Shown in pieces: positions 38,157 to 43,620 of a stretch of 43,620 nucleotides of DNA. Where the stretch lies: positions 1 through 43,620 of the forward strand of contig SCSV01000188.1 of the NCBI GenBank assembly GCA_004297555.1. Reading direction: 5' to 3'. This DNA comes from Salinibacterium sp. GTDB lineage: Bacteria; Actinomycetota; Actinomycetes; Actinomycetales; Microbacteriaceae. Position 1 is the stretch's first letter. Each line of letters opens with the position of its first letter. A model generated the notes under the pieces. That model had not been told where the DNA came from, did not search any database, and was given only the letters and a program-made list of their open reading frames with translations. The position numbers and the translations under genes were made by a program.

Positions 38157-38183
38157 CGCCGCGCTCATCTGCATTCAGCGGCT

Positions 38184-38372
38184 TCAAGAACGAATTGCCG
38201 CACGATGGGCCGAAATTGCTTTAGTGCCCCAACTCGGATCGGCAGCGAGAGGGCACCAATCCTTGGTGGTCTCGCAGAAATACCCGACGAAAACTTCAAG
38301 CGCGCTCTGCTCGTAAAGCAAGATGGAAGACCCATCAGCCGGCGCGGTCTCGATCGGTTGCCACTCGCTCAT
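38184..38372 (-). CDS. Hypothetical protein, WQPIETAP family
   Basis: 62 aa, MSEWQPIETAPADGSSILLY. This opening is the hallmark of a very widespread small phage/prophage family (WQPIETAPKDG...ILL). Probably a small beta-rich domain. Function unknown. Confidence 0.78.
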   Translation of the reverse strand: MSEWQPIETAPADGSSILLYEQSALEVFVGYFCETTKDWCPLAADPSWGTKAISAHRAAIRS

Positions 38373-38374
38373 AT

Positions 38375-39028
38375 CTACTCTCCGCTCAAGGATTGTGGTC
38401 TCGGCTTCGCGCCGGCATCAAGTAGCATTTTGCGCGCTTGTCGAGACACGCGGAGTTCATCGGGCGTCGTGACATCGCCATCGATGCGGTGGAAGGTCAG
38501 GCAGCCGTTCTCGGGGGCGATCTCGCCACTGACCAGGAGACCTGACCCTTCATCAAGGAAGCGCTGCACAAGCTCAGGCTTCGCCGCCAGGCACGACACG
38601 ATCATGCCTGCAGTTTCCGATGCACCGACCCCGGCCTGCCAGCCTACCGCTCTGGCGACCTTCGCGATATGCTCGATCACTTGTTCTGGCGTCACGCTCG
38701 ATCTCCGCTCGATTGCCGCAACGTCTCGATCGTCCGAATCGTCCGCTCCTTCGACGAATCTCCGCGCGTCATGCAGCCGACCAGCGGCGATCGTGAGGTG
38801 CACACTGTCGAGCCCATCCTTGTCCTTGGCGTCAAGCCCCGCCAAAAACGCAAATGGCTGCAGCAGTCGCTTCGCCTCGGCTAGCTGATCGCTGTCGGCA
38901 GAGCAGCGCAACGCGGAGACGATCATGTCTCTCTCCGCAAGGCTCAGGTCAATGACCTTGCCGTCGTCGCATTGAATAACGCTGGCTCGCATCATCTCGT
39001 CCGCCAGCTCCAGCATCTGCTTGCTCAT
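38375..39028 (-). CDS. Hypothetical protein
   Basis: 217 aa from ATG 39028 ([20 protein letters not shown]), ATGA overlap; the track start at 39088 reads through an Arg-rich shadow. Largely helical with segments LSLAERDMIVSALRCSADSD and AAGRLHDARRFVEGADDSDD; the C-terminal half has ENGCLTFHRIDGDVTTPDEL. Modular look of phage accessory proteins; no family named. Confidence 0.65.
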   Translation of the reverse strand: MSKQMLELADEMMRASVIQCDDGKVIDLSLAERDMIVSALRCSADSDQLAEAKRLLQPFAFLAGLDAKDKDGLDSVHLTIAAGRLHDARRFVEGADDSDDRDVAAIERRSSVTPEQVIEHIAKVARAVGWQAGVGASETAGMIVSCLAAKPELVQRFLDEGSGLLVSGEIAPENGCLTFHRIDGDVTTPDELRVSRQARKMLLDAGAKPRPQSLSGE

Positions 39029-39387
39029 GGCTGCCTCGCCTTCTGGAGGACGGCGCGGGCGGCGGCCTTCGCGTTGACGGCCGCCCAAAATGCCGATCGC
39101 TGCGGCTCCTGAAGATCGTTGATCAGCAACAACCTGATTGCCTCAAAGCGCTGCTCTGCCGCTTCCAGCGCCGCCAGCGCCTCGGGGAGCAGGTTGACGG
39201 AGCGGACGATCAGCGCGGCGTTGGCTTCGGCTGTAGTCCGGTCAATGCCCGGGTGCTTCGGGCATAAGGCAACCCGAAACTCAAATCCATCACCTCTGCT
39301 TGATTGGACTTTTACGCCGTGAGGCGATCCATGCGATGGGTGTTTGTAGCCTTCCACGTACCATGGCAGCGGCGAGTGTTCGATCAT
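39025..39387 (-). CDS. Hypothetical protein
   Basis: 120 aa, [49 protein letters not shown] and LEALEAAE-like helices are characteristic of a common phage family (TPWRV ... ANARLIVRAVN). Function unknown. ATGA overlaps at both ends. Confidence 0.78.
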   Translation of the reverse strand: MIEHSPLPWYVEGYKHPSHGSPHGVKVQSSRGDGFEFRVALCPKHPGIDRTTAEANAALIVRSVNLLPEALAALEAAEQRFEAIRLLLINDLQEPQRSAFWAAVNAKAAARAVLQKARQP

Positions 39388-39935
39388 GGCTTCTCTCCGG
39401 ATTGGCGATGGTGTTCATTTTGAACGCGATCGGAGAAGGTTTTCCCGTGTCGGACACGGTAGACCGCGTTTTCGGAGCACTCCGCGACCTTGGCGATTTT
39501 GCTGGTTGTCATTGTCGATGGCATCGATCTGATCAGAGCAACCTGATCAGGCCTGAGAACGCCGCGGCGATTGCGCGCTTGTTCAACCTTCGTCGCCCAA
39601 CGGCAATTGTCCGGCTCGTAGTCGCCGTTGTTATCGATACGCTCGATCGAGTATTCAGGTCCGGGCCGGCGTCCCATGTCCGCAAAGAAGTTTTCGAAGC
39701 TATTCCACCGCTCGCAGACCTTGATGCCTCGGGCTCCGTACCGCGGATAATCCGGAGCAGTAGGGCTGTTGCAGCGCGAGCGCATCGCGCGCCAAGTCGC
39801 GCTCTCCCTGGTCCGGCTAAGGCCATGTTTGATCGGCTTGGGCGGATGCATTTTGATGGCGCAGGGACGACCACAATATTTGCGTGAACGCTGCCCGTTG
39901 AACTCAACCCCGCATGCCGCGCATACCTTTTTCAT
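39384..39935 (-). CDS. HNH endonuclease with zinc finger and HTH (homing-type)
   Basis: 183 aa. An N-terminal zinc motif ([20 protein letters not shown]), a central HNH-like core ([20 protein letters not shown]) and a C-terminal HTH ([20 protein letters not shown]) give the modular layout of phage homing nucleases. It lies directly after recT with an ATGA overlap, a second mobile nuclease at a conserved locus. Nickase or double-strand activity cannot be told. Confidence 0.8.
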   Translation of the reverse strand: MKKVCAACGVEFNGQRSRKYCGRPCAIKMHPPKPIKHGLSRTRESATWRAMRSRCNSPTAPDYPRYGARGIKVCERWNSFENFFADMGRRPGPEYSIERIDNNGDYEPDNCRWATKVEQARNRRGVLRPDQVALIRSMPSTMTTSKIAKVAECSENAVYRVRHGKTFSDRVQNEHHRQSGEKP

Positions 39936-40987
39936 GCGTCGGTCCTCATGCTCTCAACAGCCTTCCGCACACGCGCCTGTAGGGGCCGCCAGTCGTGTTC
40001 CTCGGTCCACGCGATCAACTTGCGGAGCTCGATCTGGTCGCTCCACGTCTTCGCCAGCAGGTCGGCATTGGTCGCGCCGAGAATGATCGTGTTCCAGCTC
40101 GTTACGTATTCGGCCGCGCTGGGGATCTCATCTGCCGCCCCGGTCTCCGGATCATGGTCCAGAGCCGGGGCGGCGGCGTCCACCGCGGGGGCTGTGCGCG
40201 GCGAAATCAGCTCCTGCGCGGAGCGCTGTTCGTGACGGATCACCGGACCGTCGGCGATCTCGCCCTCGATCTGCAATCCTCGATTTGGCTCGATCCATGC
40301 GGTCTTGCCGCGCTCCTCTACGGCTTCCTCCATCGCGGCGGCGAGGTGGAAGCGCGGATCGGCATTGAGCGGCATCGCACGGGATAGCCGACGCTTGGCC
40401 GACTTCGATGCCATCGCTGGAAAGCCAATGTGCGGATCGTTCCACGGGCTGTCGTCGCGCCGCGCTCCGGGCGACTTCGCCTTGATCGCCATGATGTCGT
40501 CGATGCCGATCACCGAAATGATCGACGGCCGGCTATTCGATGATGCGGTCGCCCATGCCCCGATGATGGGCGCGCGGTTGCCCAGCTTCGGCTTGTGTCG
40601 CACAAAGCCCTTGTCGCCGAGCTCGTAGTCGAAGGTGTCACCCTCGCGCACGACTTCGCCCTGGATTGTGAAGCCGGACCGCGCACCGAGCGTGTTCATG
40701 CCCTTGTAGCCGATGATGAGCTGCGCCTGCCCCTTGAACGGGACGAAGAACGCCTGCCCGGTGATGCCGTCGACTTCCAGCGCGAGGCACGCTGCCGACA
40801 TTGAGGCGTTGAGCAGACTCTGCCGATTGGCCTCCAAGAGCTTCGGATTGCGCTCGACCGAAATCATGATCGACCGCATCAGCCGCTCGACCGGAACCGC
40901 GCCGGCCAGCGCCTGCTCGAACCGTGGCGCCAGCGGCATCAGCGTATTCTCGAAAATCGTGATTTCAGATGCCACCGAAAGCCCCAT
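39932..40987 (-). CDS. recT: RecT-family single-strand annealing protein
   Basis: 351 aa from ATG 40987; GTG 40975 ([20 protein letters not shown]) with GGGG 8 nt upstream is a strong alternative. The RecT core is clear: [40 protein letters not shown] followed by LGARSGF. The C-terminal ~130 residues are less conserved. It would anneal single strands produced by the exonuclease encoded just upstream, with which it overlaps by 23 nt. Confidence 0.92.
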   Translation of the reverse strand: MGLSVASEITIFENTLMPLAPRFEQALAGAVPVERLMRSIMISVERNPKLLEANRQSLLNASMSAACLALEVDGITGQAFFVPFKGQAQLIIGYKGMNTLGARSGFTIQGEVVREGDTFDYELGDKGFVRHKPKLGNRAPIIGAWATASSNSRPSIISVIGIDDIMAIKAKSPGARRDDSPWNDPHIGFPAMASKSAKRRLSRAMPLNADPRFHLAAAMEEAVEERGKTAWIEPNRGLQIEGEIADGPVIRHEQRSAQELISPRTAPAVDAAAPALDHDPETGAADEIPSAAEYVTSWNTIILGATNADLLAKTWSDQIELRKLIAWTEEHDWRPLQARVRKAVESMRTDA

Positions 40988-41900
40988 CAATCTGTTGCGG
41001 AATGTGTGTCTTGACCGTCACCACAGTGGTCGGCTTGACGCTGTAGCCGGCACGCGCCGAGCGGCTGATCTTGACCCGGATGCCCTGTGGCAGTTCCAGT
41101 TCGTCAGCGTCCTTGATCAGCCCGAGCAGCTTGGCCTGGGTGTCCTTCTCGATCTTCTCGGCCGCCAGCCTGCAGGCGCGCTGATAATCGGTATCGACGA
41201 CGAGCTGCGCCAGCTTAGTAGCCTCAGCCTCGCCAAGAAGCTCAACGCCGTTAAGAACTTCGCCGGTCGGCTTGGCAAAGATGATCTTGAGCAACGGAAT
41301 CTCGATCGGAGATCCGAATGGCTCGGGCTCGGTACCGGCGATGACGTCATCGAAGAACTGCCGAGCCTCTGCCTCAAAAGTCTTCCACAGATCCGGCATC
41401 GGCTTGCGATGGAAATAGGTCATGTCGCCGCCGCACCAGAGCGCGATCGTGCCCCACTCATAAGGCATCACACCGTCACCGACGTACATCTGCTGCTGAA
41501 GCTGGATTTCATGCTGGCGCGGTGGCGTCTTTCCGCCGTCCCATTCCTGCATGAGCATCTTGTAGTCGAAGCAGCACTTGGTTTCGAGCGCGCCCGGCCC
41601 GCGCTGCGGATCGTAGATGTCTGCGTCGCGTGAGCAGCCGAGCAGCCCGCGCCGCATGTAGACCTGCGATCCATCGGCCTGTCGGTTGGTCTTGACCTCA
41701 AGGCGAAGGTCGGTCGCCGCTTGTTCTAACAGCAGCGGCTCCATCTTCGTACCCCAATCGAGCCGGTTGTGATCCGGGCCAGGTGCCTCGATGCCCTTGG
41801 CAAAGCGTTGGTAGAGCATCCAGCGTGTAACGTAGGGCGAGACGCCGAGCAGTCCGGACATCTCGGTCGCGCTGATGGTCTGTCGTTTCGGATCTGGCAT
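40965..41900 (-). CDS. YqaJ-type viral recombinase exonuclease
   Basis: 311 aa, MPDPKRQTISATEMSGLLGV, with AAGGA 8-9 nt upstream. PD-(D/E)xK-type nuclease: DWGTKMEPLLLEQAA, GLLGCSRDADIYD (acidic ligand), GALETKCC (ExK) and HEIQLQQQM are the lambda-exonuclease/YqaJ motifs. Partner of RecT in recombination, repair and possibly genome circularisation. A 10-bp inverted repeat lies upstream. Confidence 0.9.
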   Translation of the reverse strand: MPDPKRQTISATEMSGLLGVSPYVTRWMLYQRFAKGIEAPGPDHNRLDWGTKMEPLLLEQAATDLRLEVKTNRQADGSQVYMRRGLLGCSRDADIYDPQRGPGALETKCCFDYKMLMQEWDGGKTPPRQHEIQLQQQMYVGDGVMPYEWGTIALWCGGDMTYFHRKPMPDLWKTFEAEARQFFDDVIAGTEPEPFGSPIEIPLLKIIFAKPTGEVLNGVELLGEAEATKLAQLVVDTDYQRACRLAAEKIEKDTQAKLLGLIKDADELELPQGIRVKISRSARAGYSVKPTTVVTVKTHIPQQIDGAFGGI

Positions 41901-41927
41901 ATGGTTTCCTTGAATGGCTGAGATATG

Positions 41928-41966
41928 TGCGAGGTCAACACAATCCCTCGATGCGCTGACCTCGCA
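41928..41966 (-). promoter_or_regulatory. 10-bp inverted repeat upstream of the exonuclease gene
   Basis: Perfect arms TGCGAGGTCA (41928-41937) and TGACCTCGCA (41957-41966), 19-nt loop, 28 nt before the exonuclease ATG. No T-run follows, so it is more likely a protein-binding site or RNA control hairpin than a terminator. Confidence 0.5.
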
Positions 41967-41976
41967 ACTGACGCGG

Positions 41977-41985
41977 TTACTTCAT
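41977..41985 (-). other. Two-codon minigene ATG-AAG-TAA with ideal Shine-Dalgarno
   Basis: AGGAGG (41996-41991), 5-nt spacer, then ATG AAG TAA. It directly follows the stop of the 31-aa membrane gene and precedes the inverted repeat and the exonuclease gene. Resembles the lambda bar minigenes in form; could also be a decayed gene start. Confidence 0.4.
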
Positions 41986-41994
41986 GGGCGCCTC

Positions 41995-42090
41995 CTAGTG
42001 CGGATAGAGAGCGGTGATCGCGTGGCCGGCGAGCACGGCGCCGATCCAGACCCACGCGATGATCATGATGCGGTTGTGCGGCGCGATCAT
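41995..42090 (-). CDS. 31-aa membrane microprotein
   Basis: Too short for the track. MIAPHNRIMIIAWVWIGAVL then AGHAITALYPH, one transmembrane helix. ATG overlaps the preceding stop (TGATG). Function unknown. Confidence 0.55.
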   Translation of the reverse strand: MIAPHNRIMIIAWVWIGAVLAGHAITALYPH

Positions 42091-42218
42091 CAGATGTCCC
42101 CCACGAGCATGCCGGCGACGAACAGCAGCATCGACAGGAACGCGGCGAGGGCGAACAGCTCGGCAATCACGATCGGCCCGCCGACATCGCGCACGAATTC
42201 GCGGATTTCCTCAGACAT
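42090..42218 (-). CDS. 42-aa membrane microprotein
   Basis: Too short for the track. MSEEIREFVRDVGGPIVIAE followed by a transmembrane stretch (LFALAAFLSMLLFVAGMLVG). It overlaps the upstream gene by 8 nt and its stop overlaps the next ATG. A pair of tiny membrane proteins before the recombination genes is unexplained. Confidence 0.6.
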   Translation of the reverse strand: MSEEIREFVRDVGGPIVIAELFALAAFLSMLLFVAGMLVGDI

Positions 42219-42438
42219 CGACGTTCTCCAGATTTTGAAGCTCGCGGTGCTCGCGCACGGTGCGATTGATCGCCTCGACCAGCTTGGTGGTCAGCGCGTC
42301 GTCATCCAGAAACAGCGCGATGTCGTGGCTGGTGATCGCGTCATCGCCGCTGAATTCGAGATGCAATGGCGCATTGGGATAATCGTTGCGATTTGCGACG
42401 ACGCGATTGATTCTGTGGGCTGAAATCGAAATCGTCAT
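42211..42438 (-). CDS. Hypothetical protein
   Basis: 75 aa, MTISISAHRINRVVANRNDY. Beta-like N-terminus and a C-terminal helix (LTTKLVEAINRTVREHRELQ). No family recognised; operon member. Confidence 0.65.
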   Translation of the reverse strand: MTISISAHRINRVVANRNDYPNAPLHLEFSGDDAITSHDIALFLDDDALTTKLVEAINRTVREHRELQNLENVDV

Positions 42439-42441
42439 AGC

Positions 42442-42831
42442 TCAATCTCCGCTGTCGATCGTCATGTCGAGGCCGCACTTGCTGCAATGGCCAGGGTTCC
42501 ACCCGCGCGATGGGTTTGCCCCGGCGCCCATCTGCTTCTGGTGTTTGCAAATCGAGAAGCGCCCGACCTTCGGGCCGGCCCCTCCGTAGATGCACACGTA
42601 GCCGGAGCCGTCCGGTCCCGATCCCATGTTGGAAAAGTTGGCGAGGAAGTATTGCGCCCATGCTTTGTGGCCGTGCTCGCTCTTGGCCCATCCCCACCGA
42701 GGGGTCATCGAGTGGCCGCCGGCTGCGATTGCGTTGCAGAACTGATCGGCCGTCATCGGCTCGAAGTTCGGGATCGGCGCGTCGCCGGCAATGATGGTCG
42801 CGTAGTCGGCTTCAGTGTATGACTTGCTCAT
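42442..42831 (-). CDS. Hypothetical protein with Cys/His cluster
   Basis: 129 aa, MSKSYTEADYATIIAGDAPI. The C-terminal half (YVCIYGGAGPKVGRFSICKH ... PGHCSKCGLDM) has five Cys and several His arranged as a zinc-binding domain. ATGA overlap with the gene upstream. Function unknown. Confidence 0.7.
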   Translation of the reverse strand: MSKSYTEADYATIIAGDAPIPNFEPMTADQFCNAIAAGGHSMTPRWGWAKSEHGHKAWAQYFLANFSNMGSGPDGSGYVCIYGGAGPKVGRFSICKHQKQMGAGANPSRGWNPGHCSKCGLDMTIDSGD

Positions 42832-43181
42832 CGCGCCGCCTCCCGCATGCGAGCCTTGGGCGTCTGTTCACTCCAAAATGCTTGATCGAAGGCAGTCATT
42901 GCCTCGGCCGGCGTCTTGCCAAACCCGGCAACGCCTTCCTGCAGATTTTCGCCGAGCAGTGCGCACCACATGTCGCCATCAGCACCTAGCGTCGTCTTGT
43001 AGAGCACTGACGGGCGGGCCATTTCTTGCGCGGTCGCAGTGAACTGTTCTTCCAGCCGCGTTACACTCCAACTGATGTCGAACGCGTTGCGGCAGGCATC
43101 GGCGACGATCTCGCCAACATTCCCACCGGAAATACGGCTGCGAACTGCATCGTATATTGCTTGGTAGCTATCGCTCATCAC
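42828..43181 (-). CDS. Hypothetical protein
   Basis: 117 aa, MMSDSYQAIYDAVRSRISGG. N-terminal helices, then beta-like PSVLYKTTLGADGDMWCALL and GVAGFGKTPAEAMTAFDQAF. This last segment resembles the double-stranded-RNA-like 'GxGxTPxEAxxxF' unit seen in small phage proteins. Function unknown. Confidence 0.65.
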   Translation of the reverse strand: MMSDSYQAIYDAVRSRISGGNVGEIVADACRNAFDISWSVTRLEEQFTATAQEMARPSVLYKTTLGADGDMWCALLGENLQEGVAGFGKTPAEAMTAFDQAFWSEQTPKARMREAAR

Positions 43182-43495
43182 ACCGCCTCCTTCATGCGAG
43201 CCTTGACCTGCCCCTGCAGCGCGCTGATGTGGCTGATGAGGATCACGAAGTCGGCCGCGGCCATCTCGCCGTACTCGGGATGCGGGCCCCCGAAGGGCTG
43301 GGCGCCGGTGCGGCAGAAGGTGCGGTAGCGCTCAGCCCAGCTGCCGCCCTGGAGCGCCAGGAACGTCAGCCGCGCCGCGTGGCTCGACATCGCGTTGACC
43401 TTGCGGTCGAGCTCGCGGGTGAGGAATTCGGAGATCGAGGGCTTGGCGAACTCGCGGCTGACCGCGGCGAGCTGCTGGTCGAGGAGAGAGGTCAT
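43178..43495 (-). CDS. Hypothetical protein
   Basis: 105 aa, MTSLLDQQLAAVSREFAKPS; all-helical, with LALQGGSWAERYRTFCRTGA in the centre. ATGA overlap with the C-terminus of the junction gene upstream. No family recognised. Confidence 0.65.
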   Translation of the reverse strand: MTSLLDQQLAAVSREFAKPSISEFLTRELDRKVNAMSSHAARLTFLALQGGSWAERYRTFCRTGAQPFGGPHPEYGEMAAADFVILISHISALQGQVKARMKEAV

Positions 43496-43620
43496 GCCGC
43501 GACCTCCGCAGTCAGAGCCACGGGCGGGAAAGCCGCGATGATGTCCGCGCGCTGGTGTTCGCGTTCGGCTTTGCGGGCGGCGTCGGCGGCGTAGGCGTAG
43601 GCGGTGGTGGCGGCGTCGGC
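43492..43620 (-). CDS. C-terminal part of the Ala-repeat junction gene
   Basis: Open from the window edge to TGA 43494-43492: ADAATTAYAYAADAA, then RKAEREHQRADIIAAFPPVA and LTAEVAA. The first 15 residues are identical to residues encoded at 17-61, and the same frame continues the Ala repeat of the left-hand part. The ending with a charged helix after the repeat matches how I remember this family ending. Completing the frame needs 2 (mod 3) additional bases between 43620 and 1. Confidence 0.75.
   Translation of the reverse strand, partial: ADAATTAYAYAADAARKAEREHQRADIIAAFPPVALTAEVAA
43576..43620. repeat. 45-bp match to 17-61 at the window end
   Basis: Bases 43576-43620 are identical to 17-61. 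Because the match does not start at base 1, it is a repeat-induced match within the codon repeat and not a clean circular overlap of the contig ends. Confidence 0.9.

Noticed and set aside
25151-43093. Near-copies of the late 10-mer (e.g. at 25151, 26014, 31861, 43083)
   Set aside because: They share only CGTTGCG, lie inside genes in common codons such as A-L-R, and are not just upstream of gene starts, so they were not counted.
1-43620. tRNA genes
   Set aside because: I looked for cloverleaf-like segments and the TTCGANNC/CCA end in intergenic gaps and saw none; a covariance-model scan would be needed to exclude them fully.

Overview
The window looks like an essentially complete, GC-rich genome of a short-tailed (podovirus, T7-like virion) phage of an alphaproteobacterium. 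Many small proteins resemble families I know from phages and prophages of Bradyrhizobium/Rhodopseudomonas-type Hyphomicrobiales; that host assignment is from memory of families, not from a search. The two window ends lie inside one minus-strand gene: its N-terminal half ends at base 1 and its C-terminal half begins at base 43620, both inside the same Ala-rich codon repeat. The molecule was therefore circular or circularly permuted, and the assembly was cut in a repeat it could not resolve.

Layout. (1) Control region, about 590-1315: a small CI-like repressor (minus) and a Cro-like protein (plus) with five copies or near-copies of the palindrome CGGTA-N4-TACCG. Two sit at a leftward promoter, three between the repressor and cro genes. 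(2) Rightward early/replication operon, 1075-8724: a dense chain of small, mostly 4-nt-overlapping genes including RusA, a GapR-like protein, HNH nucleases, a winged-helix replication protein with origin-like repeats inside its gene, and many hypotheticals. (3) Late rightward operon, 9157-35789: putative small terminase, large terminase, portal, scaffold, capsid, decoration protein, tail tube and nozzle, internal virion proteins (one with a lysozyme domain), secreted-type fibre proteins, endolysin, holin and accessory lysis-region genes. A GIY-YIG nuclease and one minus-strand gene are inserted in it. (4) Leftward early operon, from 595 through the junction and down to 35798: YqaJ-type exonuclease and RecT recombinase, GNAT acetyltransferase, an HNH nuclease and many small hypotheticals.

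How it fits together. The repressor would silence a leftward promoter (recombination and accessory genes) and a rightward promoter (replication genes). The late region carries seven exact copies of GTGCGTTGCG, all on the coding strand, each 39-130 nt upstream of a gene start and none seen on the other strand; I propose this as a late-gene regulatory element. I see no integrase, transposase, protelomerase or ParA/ParB gene, so if this phage is temperate its way of persisting is unexplained.

The most interesting observations are the seven-copy late motif, the signal-peptide-bearing and cysteine-rich tail fibre (20 Cys) with three other secreted-type proteins in the virion module, the repressor/operator system without an integrase, the origin-like repeats inside the replication gene, and the junction-spanning Ala-repeat gene.
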